Shown: positions 25,165 through 33,672 of the stretch, piece after piece
Position numbering within the stretch: the first letter of the stretch is position 1
Layout: each line of letters opens with the position of its first letter
Source of the DNA: Halioxenophilus aromaticivorans
GTDB taxonomy: Bacteria > Pseudomonadota > Gammaproteobacteria > Pseudomonadales > Cellvibrionaceae
Reading direction: 5' to 3'
NCBI RefSeq assembly: GCF_042850945.1
Contig: NZ_AP031496.1
Location: 5,208,001 to 5,272,000, forward strand
Length of the DNA: 64,000 nt
The notes under the pieces: generated by a model
What the model was told of the DNA's origin: nothing
Databases searched by the model: none
The model's input: the letters and a program-made list of their open reading frames with translations, nothing else
Program-made: the position numbers and the translations under genes

Positions 25165-26369
25165 TTGAGCTCTATATCAATGTACTTGTCGGTAATGGCG
25201 CTGGAGCTATGGCCTGCATCGTCTCTCACATGCTCTCTGGGCCTGGTTTTGACGTCTTCTGAGATACCTGTATGGCGCAGCCAATGCACGGTAGCACCCA
25301 TCAGTGATTCGGCCTCCTCTGTTTGTTGCTGAGCAACCAGGCTCTGAATCGCCTTGTCGAAACAGTCTTGTACTATAGACCGTATGTGTGTGGTATTGGC
25401 CATAGGCCCTTGGCCCCGATGAACCGGAAGTAGTGGCGAGTCATCAGCTGGCGTGGGTAGTACCGATAACCCCCGAAACTTCCGCCAGCGTTTTAGCGCA
25501 GCCAGCATTGTATCGCTAACCGCTATTTGCCGCTCTTTATTGCCTTTTCCTACCGTGGTAAACCACCACAATCCATCGTTATCCTTGTGAAAGTCATTCA
25601 TCGTGGGTGTCCAGCGGTCGCTAGCCGCCAACTCTGATATCCGTAAATACATACTGTAAAGCGCGGATAACATGAAGAGCGTTCGCTCATGAGATCCCGG
25701 GTTGTCTGCGGCCATCTGCTCAGCGGTAGTGATGACCACTTGCCACTGAAGTGGACTCAATCGACGTACTCTAGTTTGGCCCTGACGCTTCTGCACGAAC
25801 TTACTTTTTTGCCGAATCAAGGCCACCGGGTTGCTGTAGACATATTCCTCTAACAGCAGATATTGGTAAAAACTACTGCAGATAGCCATCAGCTGTTTGA
25901 TGCTGTTATTTGAGGCGAAATAGTCCTTTTTAGAGGGCGCTTCGCCCTTTTTGTGGGCAGATTTCGAGACCGTTGCCACGAAGGGTCGCCACTCGGGGTT
26001 TGGTCGGCGCTCACTTTCACTGTCAATAAAACGTGGCGCTTTCTTAACGCCGATCCAGGCGGCTGGTGGACGCTGACTAAACCGAATAAATTTCTCGATA
26101 TCCTCTCGCTTCAGTCCATCCAGTGTGGTCAGGGCAATGTGCCAGGTCCATTGCAGCAAGTTTTCGACTTCACGACGGTAACTATTAAACGTTGCGGCGC
26201 TACCGGTGTACTGTTGGAGGAATTGCACAGCAATGGTGAAATCGCGACTCTGCGCTTCCGACAGGTCGTCGGGCGGACTCGCGTTATCGATATACTCCAT
26301 GGCATCCAGGTATGCTAGTGGAGGCCGTCTCATGCTAGCGGTTGTCATCGGCTGCTCACGCTGATACAT
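25119..26369 (-). CDS. Tyrosine recombinase (TnpI-like transposon resolvase/integrase)
   Basis: The 416-residue protein has an N-terminal SAM-like core-binding domain (about 35-190) and a catalytic domain with the full set of residues: Arg in YLRISELA, Lys in GKGNKERQ, HWLRHTG, DAGHSS and Tyr in TDKYIDI. It is divergent from tnpA at 26444 with a 74-bp gap, the position of TnpI in Tn4430-type elements, where the recombinase resolves cointegrates at a site beside its gene. The C-terminal tail is Lys/Arg-rich (ERHKSAKKKRIHSL). Confidence 0.9.
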   Translation of the reverse strand: MYQREQPMTTASMRRPPLAYLDAMEYIDNASPPDDLSEAQSRDFTIAVQFLQQYTGSAATFNSYRREVENLLQWTWHIALTTLDGLKREDIEKFIRFSQRPPAAWIGVKKAPRFIDSESERRPNPEWRPFVATVSKSAHKKGEAPSKKDYFASNNSIKQLMAICSSFYQYLLLEEYVYSNPVALIRQKSKFVQKRQGQTRVRRLSPLQWQVVITTAEQMAADNPGSHERTLFMLSALYSMYLRISELAASDRWTPTMNDFHKDNDGLWWFTTVGKGNKERQIAVSDTMLAALKRWRKFRGLSVLPTPADDSPLLPVHRGQGPMANTTHIRSIVQDCFDKAIQSLVAQQQTEEAESLMGATVHWLRHTGISEDVKTRPREHVRDDAGHSSSAITDKYIDIELKERHKSAKKKRIHSL

Positions 26370-26443
26370 TTACCGTATTAATAATAGTTATCACAGTATA
26401 TAGATAATAATAGGCAAGGCAATATGTATTCAGGAGTCCCTAT
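26370..26443. promoter_or_regulatory. Recombinase-tnpA intergenic region, candidate resolution site
   Basis: The 74-bp AT-rich gap holds a direct repeat of TAATAATAG (about 26382 and 26406) and the ribosome site of tnpA (AGGAG at 26432). By analogy with TnpI elements the recombination core should lie here; I could not define its arms. Confidence 0.4.
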
Positions 26444-29400
26444 ATGACGCGATTGGTCTTTCTGTCGCCCACTGAAAAACGGAAATTCGACTCCCCTCCC
26501 GTCTTTACAAAAGAACAACGTCACGCCTACTTTGTCGTGACTGAGGATATTCGACGAACTCTGAGTCAGCTACGCACAACGACAAATAAAGTCGGCTTCC
26601 TTTTGCAGCTCGGGTATTTCCGGTACTGCGGGAAATTCTTTGTGCCATCTGTGTATCGCCGTAGGGATATCCAATACGTGAAGCGACTTCTCAGCGTCAC
26701 AGATGAATTCAATTTCGATCGCTATCCTTCAGCCCGAATTTTACAGCATAGATCACGCATTCTGACACTGCTGGATTGGACACCTTTCGATGAGTCCAAT
26801 GCTACATTGATTGCTGAACGCATCCAATTGTTGGCCCAGCAGCAATTGAAGCCAGATCAGGTATTTGTTGCTGCAATTGATTTTTGCTGGAAGCAACGCA
26901 TCGAAATACCGACCTACCATCAGTTATCCACAGTGATTACGGACAGCTTCAATATCGTGGAATCCAGCCTGCTAAACACCCTGTCGTCAGAATTGCGCGA
27001 GGATGAAAAATCCTCGCTAGACGTATTGCTAGCAAATCCGAAGAATCACTGGCTACCTTTGCTCGGGCAAATCAAACAGGTTAACCAGTCATTGCGCGCC
27101 AAGGATATTCAGCAAAATGTCAACGCATCCCGGACGCTCAGAGATCACTTCGAACAGTTTCGATCAATTTTTGACGAGTTAAATTTGAACCAACAAGCCA
27201 CAGAGTACTACGCTACCTGGGTACAGAAGGCAACGCTGACACAAGTGAAGCAGTTTCCCAATCCACAGAAACGTCACCTCCATTTACTGTCCTTCATCAA
27301 GCACCAGTACTATTTCCGCCAAGATGTCTTGATGGATATTTTCCTAAAAAGTGTCCGCACCGCTACGAATGGCGTTAATAAGAAGCTTGCTCAAAAAGAG
27401 CAAAAAACGCAGTCAGAGCGAAAGACTGCTATCCAAACAATCAACACGTCCCATAGAAATTCACGCCATCTACTGGACGAAATTACGCGTATTGTCCGAT
27501 GCAAGGACCAATCAGATTCTGAGAGAATGGAAAAGATTGAACGTCTGATCGATGACTATGAGGCTCTGCAGGGAGATATCAAGACAGAGAAATTACAATT
27601 CTATGAACAACTACTCGATCAACACACAGAGGGTCAGCACTATTACGATACCCTGGAAAACCAATCTCTGCGCCTCCAGCGCAAGGTGTCCTCAGTGCTT
27701 AAGAATTTGGTATTCGATAAGGCGTCATCGGAGGAGCCGTTATTTGCAGCCATGACACATTTTCAAGTGACGGATGGTAATGTCGGACACTCACCACCTC
27801 TGGACTTCCTGCCAGAAAAGGAACAAGACATTGTCGCAGGCGATACCACATTCCGCACATCGCTGTACAAAATACTACTTTTTCAATCCGTTGCGGATGC
27901 GGTGCGCGCGGGCAAGCTTAACCTCCAGTATTCATACCGTTATCGCGCTATACAGGACTACCTGATTCCTACTGCACGCTGGCGGAAAGAAAGGGATCGC
28001 TTGCTGACATTGGCAGGCCTACAAAAATTCGCAGATGGCGCAAGCTACCTTGCGGAACTCAAAACAACACTAGAAAGCACATACCAGGCTGTCAATGGAC
28101 GCTTTGGTGAGGGGAATAACACGTACCTATCTGTTGACGACTCTGGCTATGCCAAGGTCAGTACGCCCGGTACGTCATTTAGTGAAGACGGATATAATGG
28201 CACCCTATTGAAGGAGAACGGCATCGTTCCCATTTTGCGCGTTCTTCGGGACATTAACCGAACGAGCGACTTCACCCGCTACTTTAAACATCTAAGCCCC
28301 AAACACCACAAGCTCAAGCCGAATGTCGAAACGGTTCTGGCTGGTATTATGGGCATGGGCTGTAACATTGGTATTGATAAACTGTCCCAGATCTCTGTAG
28401 GTATCAACGAAAGCACGCTGAAAAACACCGTTAACTGGTGCTTTAGCCTGAAAAATATTCAGGCAGCGAACAACGTTATTATTGGCCAGATTGACAAGCT
28501 CGCTTTATCCAACGCGTTTCAAAAATATCCGGACCAGCTGCATACCAGCAGTGACGGGCGCAAGGTAAACGTTGGAGTAGATTCACTGCATGCAAGTTAT
28601 TCATTCAAATACTTCGGCAAGGATAAAGGCGTCACGATGTATACTTTCATCGATGAGCGCCATGCCCTGTTCCACTCAACCGTGATTAGTGCATCCGATA
28701 GAGAGGCCGCCTATGTCATTGATGGCTTGATGCAGAATGAAGTCGTCAAGAGTGACATACACTCGACGGATACACACGGATTTTCTGAAGCCATATTTAC
28801 GGCCACGCATATGATAGATACTGCATTTGCCCCACGTTTTAAGAAGATTGGCGAACAGCGGCTGTATGGATTCTCCAGCAAATCTACATATCAAAGGCGC
28901 GGTTACAGTATTGTGCCGAGTCGCACAATCAACCGGAAACTCATCCTCAAAAACTGGGATGACATCCTCCGCTTTATGGCTACGATTAAACTGCGCTATT
29001 CCAGCGCCTCGCAACTGTTCAAGCGGTTAAGCTCCTATGCGAAAGATCATCCGTTGTACCGGGCATTAAAGGAGTTCGGACGCATTATAAAATCCCAGTT
29101 TATACTGACTTACTATGATGACGTAGAGCTACGTCAGCGTATTGAAAAGCAACTGAATAAAGTGGAATTAGCCAACAGGTTTTCAGCGGCTGTATTTTTT
29201 GCTAACAACCAGGAATTCCAGGTAGGCACCAAGGAGGAACAGGAAATAGCAACGGCCTGTAAAGTGCTCATGCAAAATGCCATTGTCCTGTGGAATTACC
29301 TGTACCTGTCCCAACGGCTATCATCCACGGCTGATCCCGACGACAGGCAGGACATGCTCGAGGCCATTACCAGTGGTTCGATCATAGCCTGGGCACATGT

Positions 29401-29491
29401 CAATATGCAGGGGGAATATGATTTTACACGGCCCGCCGCTAATGATGATGTCTTTGATATGGCGAAAATTCTTGCGCTGAAACTGGGTTGA
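26444..29491 (+). CDS. tnpA: Tn3-family transposase TnpA
   Basis: A 1015-residue transposase. The N-terminal DUF4158-like part is followed by the catalytic domain, with LHTSSDGRKVN near residue 700 (first Asp), HSTDTHGFSEAIFTATHMI (second Asp) and LRQRIEKQLNKVELANRFS at the C terminus, where Val replaces the usual Gly of NKGE. AGGAG sits seven bases before the ATG. It belongs to the transposon at 25038-30567 and is related to the protein at 21062-24124. Confidence 0.92.
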   Translation: MTRLVFLSPTEKRKFDSPPVFTKEQRHAYFVVTEDIRRTLSQLRTTTNKVGFLLQLGYFRYCGKFFVPSVYRRRDIQYVKRLLSVTDEFNFDRYPSARILQHRSRILTLLDWTPFDESNATLIAERIQLLAQQQLKPDQVFVAAIDFCWKQRIEIPTYHQLSTVITDSFNIVESSLLNTLSSELREDEKSSLDVLLANPKNHWLPLLGQIKQVNQSLRAKDIQQNVNASRTLRDHFEQFRSIFDELNLNQQATEYYATWVQKATLTQVKQFPNPQKRHLHLLSFIKHQYYFRQDVLMDIFLKSVRTATNGVNKKLAQKEQKTQSERKTAIQTINTSHRNSRHLLDEITRIVRCKDQSDSERMEKIERLIDDYEALQGDIKTEKLQFYEQLLDQHTEGQHYYDTLENQSLRLQRKVSSVLKNLVFDKASSEEPLFAAMTHFQVTDGNVGHSPPLDFLPEKEQDIVAGDTTFRTSLYKILLFQSVADAVRAGKLNLQYSYRYRAIQDYLIPTARWRKERDRLLTLAGLQKFADGASYLAELKTTLESTYQAVNGRFGEGNNTYLSVDDSGYAKVSTPGTSFSEDGYNGTLLKENGIVPILRVLRDINRTSDFTRYFKHLSPKHHKLKPNVETVLAGIMGMGCNIGIDKLSQISVGINESTLKNTVNWCFSLKNIQAANNVIIGQIDKLALSNAFQKYPDQLHTSSDGRKVNVGVDSLHASYSFKYFGKDKGVTMYTFIDERHALFHSTVISASDREAAYVIDGLMQNEVVKSDIHSTDTHGFSEAIFTATHMIDTAFAPRFKKIGEQRLYGFSSKSTYQRRGYSIVPSRTINRKLILKNWDDILRFMATIKLRYSSASQLFKRLSSYAKDHPLYRALKEFGRIIKSQFILTYYDDVELRQRIEKQLNKVELANRFSAAVFFANNQEFQVGTKEEQEIATACKVLMQNAIVLWNYLYLSQRLSSTADPDDRQDMLEAITSGSIIAWAHVNMQGEYDFTRPAANDDVFDMAKILALKLG

Positions 29492-29637
29492 CCTCTGGCT
29501 TTGATATAAGGAGAAGGACGAATCCTTTCAAGACAATGAGTTGGTTCCACTGATCAGAAAATCTCATTCATTCACCCTCGGCCCCCAGGTCCCAAGGCCG
29601 TAAACAAAAGTAAGAAACTGTTTTTGTTGCCTGGAGC

Positions 29638-29653
29638 GTACCATATATGGTAC
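29638..29653. promoter_or_regulatory. Perfect 16-bp palindrome upstream of the toxin-antitoxin genes
   Basis: GTACCATATATGGTAC is fully self-complementary and ends 10 bp before the toxin start. Its position fits an operator for the antitoxin's helix-turn-helix dimer, giving autoregulation. Confidence 0.65.
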
Positions 29654-29663
29654 ATTCAGCAGA

Positions 29664-30023
29664 ATGATAGCACCTAAGAAAAAAATAACCGCTGTTTTTT
29701 ACCAGCTCTCCAGCGGGAAAGAACCTGTTAGAGATTGGTTGCTTGGACTGACCCAAGAAGATCGGCAAACAATCGGGCAGGACATTATGGCAGTGGAGTT
29801 CGGTTGGCCTTGTGGTGAACCGCTGTGCAAATCCTTATCTGGCTATCCTGGATTGTGGGAGGTCAGAAGTAATATTAAGAGCGGGATCGCCCGTGTGTTT
29901 TTCTATATCGACAATTCAGAGATGATCCTATTGCATGGACTGGTTAAAAAGACCCAGAAAACACCGGACAGAGATTTAAAGCTCGCTCAGAAGCGGAAGA
30001 CGGAGTATCAGAAAAATGGCTAA
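29664..30023 (+). CDS. RelE/HigB-type toxin (DUF891, phage Gp49-like)
   Basis: The 119-residue basic protein matches the Gp49-like HigB toxins: an N-terminal AVFYQLSSGKEPVRDWLLGL, then GEPLCKSLSGYPGLWEVRSN, then IARVFFYIDNSEMILLHGLVKKTQKTP. Such toxins are ribosome-dependent mRNA endonucleases. The gene comes first and overlaps the antitoxin by 8 bp, the reversed order typical of higBA. It is cargo of the 25.0-30.6 kb transposon and may stabilise it. Confidence 0.85.
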   Translation: MIAPKKKITAVFYQLSSGKEPVRDWLLGLTQEDRQTIGQDIMAVEFGWPCGEPLCKSLSGYPGLWEVRSNIKSGIARVFFYIDNSEMILLHGLVKKTQKTPDRDLKLAQKRKTEYQKNG

Positions 30024-30309
30024 AAGAAACCCTCGAGCAGGTTCAAGTTTTGACGACTTTCTAAAGGCAGATGGTATCTATGAAGATGTTCAAAATGCCG
30101 CGATCAAAAAAGTACTGTCTGCAAAACTAGAAGCTGCCATGCTTGACCAAAATATTTCAAAAACCGATATGGCTAAACGCTTGAAAACCAGCCGTTCACA
30201 GCTTGATAGATTGCTTGATCCAGACAATGAAACTATAACACTTCAAACTGCTAGTAGAGCAGCGGCAGTGCTTGGGATGACCTTAGAAATCAACCTTAGC
30301 CCGATGTAA
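30016..30309 (+). CDS. HigA-like XRE-family antitoxin
   Basis: The 97-residue protein carries a Cro/C1 helix-turn-helix in its second half (ISKTDMAKRLKTSRSQLDRL, then ITLQTASRAAAVLGMTLEI). It overlaps the toxin gene and should bind both the toxin and the palindromic operator at 29638. The last codons are 132 bp before the transposon's right repeat. Confidence 0.87.
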   Translation: MAKRNPRAGSSFDDFLKADGIYEDVQNAAIKKVLSAKLEAAMLDQNISKTDMAKRLKTSRSQLDRLLDPDNETITLQTASRAAAVLGMTLEINLSPM

Positions 30310-30440
30310 AGACCTGGGCCAGATTCGGCCAAAAGCATGCCCTATCAAGCGTCTCAGGAAAAGGTGGTGAGGAATCACTATAAATAAAATAGCTTAAGTG
30401 GGGGGAACGCAATATCTCGTCCCCTTATGCCCGCGGACCC

Positions 30441-30567
30441 AGAGCGGCACAAATCAGCGAAAAAGATGCGAATTCACTCCCTGTAAAAGTGGCGGGAAAA
30501 ATTACTGGGAAATCAACGGCTTAAACCCACTGAGCGGAGAATCACGTCCGCTTATGTTCTGGGAGCC
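30441..30567. repeat. Right 127-bp terminal inverted repeat
   Basis: Reverse complement of 25038-25164 with 9 mismatches. It carries a silent copy of the recombinase gene's last codons. The 131 bp between the antitoxin stop and this repeat hold no gene. Confidence 0.88.
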
Positions 30568-30584
30568 TTATAAGCACTGCACAT

Positions 30585-31685
30585 TCAGCCGGCCTTACCA
30601 AGGGATCGCAGAATCCTCTCTGTGTGTTCGCCGGAACGCGGAACATCACCGACCTCCTGCTGGGTCGCACTGAATTTCGGCGCAGGAGCTGGCTGCAACA
30701 GGCCTTCACCCGCAACAAAGCACTCGCGTGCCCTGATGTGCTCGTCTTCCGCCGCTTCCGGCAGCGACAGTACTGGTGCGAAACAGGCATCGGTGCCCGA
30801 CAGCAATTCGCACCAGTGTGACCTGGGTTTACTGGCAAACAGGACCGCCATTTTTTCTCGGGCGGCAGGCCAGGTCTTCTTGTCGTGCTGGCGGGCGAAG
30901 TCAGGATCGTCTTCAAACCCGCACAGGGCAATCAATTCTCGGTAAAAATTGGGTTCAAGGGCCTGTACCGTAATGTAGCGACCGTCCGAACAGGGGTAGC
31001 TGTTGCACCAGGGTGATGCCCCGCCGAAGAACGTTTCACTGGGGGTCTCGCTGATTGCGCCCTCCCCTCGCAGGCCCGCGATCAGGGTCTGGTTATAGAT
31101 GGCACCGTCGCAGATGGCTGCGTCGATTACCTGCCCCTCGCCGGTGCGCTGCGCGTGCAGCAGCGCTGCCAGGATGCCCAATACCAACATATTCGAACCG
31201 GAACCGATGTCACCCAGCACTGTGGGCGTGGGATAAGGCGCATCGCCCGGCAGGCCGCCGTAGTGGAGAATCCCCGAGATGGCGAGGTAATTCAGGTCGT
31301 GTCCAGCCGCATGCGACAGGGGGCCATCCTGCCCCCAGCCGGTCATCCGACCATAGACCAGGGAGGCCTTTCGCTGATGCACGACCTCTGGCCCCAGCCC
31401 CAGCCGCTCCATTACACCGGGGCGAAAGCCCTCGATCAGCACGTCGGACTGCTCCGCCAACTGCAACACACTTTCCACCGCTTTCGGGTCTTTCAGGTCC
31501 AGAGCTATGGATTGTTTGCCTCGGTTGAAAAAGCCGTTCTGACCCACCTCAGCCGCGTTTTTGTTAGCGGCTGCGCGTTCAACCAGGATGACTTCCGCCC
31601 CCAGATCGGCCAGCATCATACCGGCGATCGGGCAGGGCCCGATACCGGCGATTTCTAAAACTTTGATTCCGGCTAGCGGTCCCAC
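30585..31685 (-). CDS. Alpha-methylacyl-CoA racemase-like protein (CaiB/BaiF family)
   Basis: The 366-residue protein belongs to the family III CoA-transferase fold but has the racemase catalytic set: His129 in AGHDLNY, Asp159 in LGDIGSG and Glu244 in ALEPNFY. These correspond to His126, Asp156 and Glu241 of the mycobacterial racemase. It would interconvert R and S epimers of 2-methyl-branched acyl-CoAs so that the S form can enter beta-oxidation. It is the last gene of the leftward catabolic cluster, 31 bp after the SDR gene, and lies only 17 bp from the transposon end, so the operon may once have continued. Confidence 0.82.
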   Translation of the reverse strand: MGPLAGIKVLEIAGIGPCPIAGMMLADLGAEVILVERAAANKNAAEVGQNGFFNRGKQSIALDLKDPKAVESVLQLAEQSDVLIEGFRPGVMERLGLGPEVVHQRKASLVYGRMTGWGQDGPLSHAAGHDLNYLAISGILHYGGLPGDAPYPTPTVLGDIGSGSNMLVLGILAALLHAQRTGEGQVIDAAICDGAIYNQTLIAGLRGEGAISETPSETFFGGASPWCNSYPCSDGRYITVQALEPNFYRELIALCGFEDDPDFARQHDKKTWPAAREKMAVLFASKPRSHWCELLSGTDACFAPVLSLPEAAEDEHIRARECFVAGEGLLQPAPAPKFSATQQEVGDVPRSGEHTERILRSLGKAG

Positions 31686-31716
31686 GTCTCTCTCCTCAAG
31701 GCGTTGGTTGTATGGC

Positions 31717-32493
31717 CTACCTGGCCTGCATCACCGTGGCAGCATCCAGGCGCAGGACCCGGCCATTCATATAGCCATTCTCCGCTAGGAAGGCGCAGGC
31801 GTGGGCGAACTCATCCACCTCGCCCATGCGCTTGGGCGCCTCGCACATCGCGATCAGTGAGTCCTGCACTTTCTGGTCCAGCCCCTTCACCAGAGGTGTT
31901 CCAAACAGTCCCGGGGCAATTGAATTCACCCGGATACCCAGGGGGCCGAGTTCGCGGGCAGCGGGAATATTCATGCCATTCACGCCCGCCTTGGACCCAC
32001 TGTAGGCGCTCTGGCCGATCTGGCCTTCAAAGGCTGCGCCGGAAGATACGTTCACAATCACACCGCGCTCACCGTTCTCGTCCGGCTCGTTCCTGGCCAT
32101 CTGCTCGGCGCACTTGGCCATCACGTTAAACACGCCCATCAGGTTTACGTTGATCACCGTAGCGTACTTTGCCAGGCTGCTGGCCTTGCCTTCCCGGTCG
32201 AGGATCTTGCAGGGCAGCGGAATACCGGCGGCATTGACATCCATGTGGATGGCGCTGAACTTGTCCATGATGGCGGCGATGGCGGCATCAATGCTCTCCT
32301 CAGAGGTCACATCAGTCTGGCAAAAGATGGCGTTGGCCTCGCCCAACTCCTCTACCATCGCCGCGCCCGCCTCCTCATTCAGGTCCAGCAGGGCAACCTT
32401 TGCCCTCTTCTCGCCTACCATATAGCGCGCAGTGGCCTGGCCCAGGCCGGAAACACCGCCGGTGATTACTACAACCTTGTCTTTCAGTTCCAT
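31717..32493 (-). CDS. Short-chain dehydrogenase, 3-hydroxyacyl-CoA dehydrogenase type II-like
   Basis: A 258-residue SDR with the NAD-binding motif TGGVSGLG (11-18), a variant NAAG (87-90), Ser150/151 and Tyr164-x-x-x-Lys168 in SAYSGSKAG. The segment AAFEGQIGQSAYSGSK is characteristic of HSD17B10-type 3-hydroxyacyl-CoA dehydrogenases. In this cluster it would perform the third step of beta-oxidation. Located 20 bp after the acyl-CoA dehydrogenase gene. Confidence 0.85.
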   Translation of the reverse strand: MELKDKVVVITGGVSGLGQATARYMVGEKRAKVALLDLNEEAGAAMVEELGEANAIFCQTDVTSEESIDAAIAAIMDKFSAIHMDVNAAGIPLPCKILDREGKASSLAKYATVINVNLMGVFNVMAKCAEQMARNEPDENGERGVIVNVSSGAAFEGQIGQSAYSGSKAGVNGMNIPAARELGPLGIRVNSIAPGLFGTPLVKGLDQKVQDSLIAMCEAPKRMGEVDEFAHACAFLAENGYMNGRVLRLDAATVMQAR

Positions 32494-32513
32494 GTTTCCT
32501 CCTGTAATCCGGG

Positions 32514-33659
32514 TTAGCGGAAAGCCTGTTCGCCTGTCAGGGCCCGGCTGATGATCAGTTTCTGGATTTCCGTAGTGCCATCGGGAATGGGACTGACAAT
32601 AGCCTCTCGCGCCAGGCGCTCGACGATGAACTCCTTGGTAACACCATTGCCACCGTGGATCTCCACGGCATCCCGCGCCGCTGTCACTGCGATTTCAGTG
32701 CCAAACCACTTGGCCATGGCACACTCTTTGTCCGCCCGCGCTCCCCGCTCCACCATATCGATGGCGCGATAGGTCAGCAGCCTGGCGGCGTCAATCTTGG
32801 TCGCCATGGTGGCGATCTTGTCGGCGATCAACTGGTGGCCCGCGATCAATTTGCCGTGCTGTTTGCGTTCCTGTGAGTACTTGATGGACTCGTCCATCGC
32901 GCGGCGCGCCACGCCAACGCCCCACATGGACATGTGACAGCGGGCGTATTCGAAGATTTTCAGCGTGTTTTTCAGGCCTTGACCACGCTCGCCAATGGTG
33001 TTGCTGACAGGCACGCGAACATCGGACAGGAATACCTGGGAGGTGGACTGGCCGTTCAGCGCCATTTTCGGGATCCCCACCGTTTCAAAACCGTGTTCCT
33101 CACGGTCGACTAGGATATGGGTAAGCTCCCCTTCCCCTGTAAGACATGTGCAGATAAACACATCCGCATACTCGCCGTTGGTAATCCAGGTCTTCTCGCC
33201 ATTGATCACCCAGTGATCACCCTCGAGCACTGCACGAGTCTTGACCGCGGCCACGTCTGAGCCCACGTCCGGCTCCGATATCCCGATGGCAATAAACTTG
33301 TTGCAGGCCAGGATATCGGGAATATATTTCTGCTGGATTTCCTCGGAGGCGGTCCGCCGCAACAGTTCCGCGCCGCAGGCATTAATAAAGCCGGGAATGG
33401 CGATATCCAGTGAAGTATAGGCTACTTCCTCAAATACCATCAGGTGAGTGAGCCAGTCCATGCCGAAACCGCCCCACTCCTCACCGAATGGCGCCTTGGT
33501 CATCCCGAACTCAGTCAGGGCCTGAACCCAGCCCTGCATTTTCTCCCGGGGAATAAAACCCTCGCCGTGTTCACGGAAAGCCGGTTCGATCTCATTATCG
33601 AGAAACTTGCGCAGATTCTCGATAATCATCTGCTGTTCTTCGCTTCGTTGGAAATTCAT
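32514..33659 (-). CDS. Acyl-CoA dehydrogenase
   Basis: The 381-residue protein has the standard three-part fold. The FAD/substrate motifs AIGISEPDVGSD and VINGEKTWITNGEYAD lie in the middle, and the C-terminal helix bundle reads AVEIHGGNGVTKEFIVERL, then IPDGTTEIQKLIIS, where the Glu of TTEIQ is at the usual catalytic-base position. It makes the 2-enoyl-CoA of beta-oxidation and needs electron-transfer flavoprotein from elsewhere in the genome. It sits 13 bp downstream of the thiolase gene. Confidence 0.88.
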   Translation of the reverse strand: MNFQRSEEQQMIIENLRKFLDNEIEPAFREHGEGFIPREKMQGWVQALTEFGMTKAPFGEEWGGFGMDWLTHLMVFEEVAYTSLDIAIPGFINACGAELLRRTASEEIQQKYIPDILACNKFIAIGISEPDVGSDVAAVKTRAVLEGDHWVINGEKTWITNGEYADVFICTCLTGEGELTHILVDREEHGFETVGIPKMALNGQSTSQVFLSDVRVPVSNTIGERGQGLKNTLKIFEYARCHMSMWGVGVARRAMDESIKYSQERKQHGKLIAGHQLIADKIATMATKIDAARLLTYRAIDMVERGARADKECAMAKWFGTEIAVTAARDAVEIHGGNGVTKEFIVERLAREAIVSPIPDGTTEIQKLIISRALTGEQAFR

Positions 33660-33672
33660 CGTTAATTCTCCT

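Larger units (their letters stand above)
25038..30567. mobile_element. Tn3-family transposon with tyrosine recombinase and HigBA-like toxin-antitoxin
   Basis: The 5.5-kb element is defined by inverted repeats of 127 bp at 25038-25164 and 30441-30567 (118 of 127 matching). Inside are a leftward tyrosine recombinase, a rightward tnpA and a rightward toxin-antitoxin pair. Toxin-antitoxin modules as transposon cargo near the recombination genes are known in the Tn3 family. The left flank is atgat and the right flank ttata, so there is no target duplication; it interrupts a metallo-beta-lactamase-fold gene on the left. Confidence 0.88.

Noticed and set aside
25033..30572. Target duplication around the toxin-antitoxin transposon
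   Set aside because: Flanks are atgat and ttata; no match, so a later deletion or rearrangement is more likely than a simple insertion.
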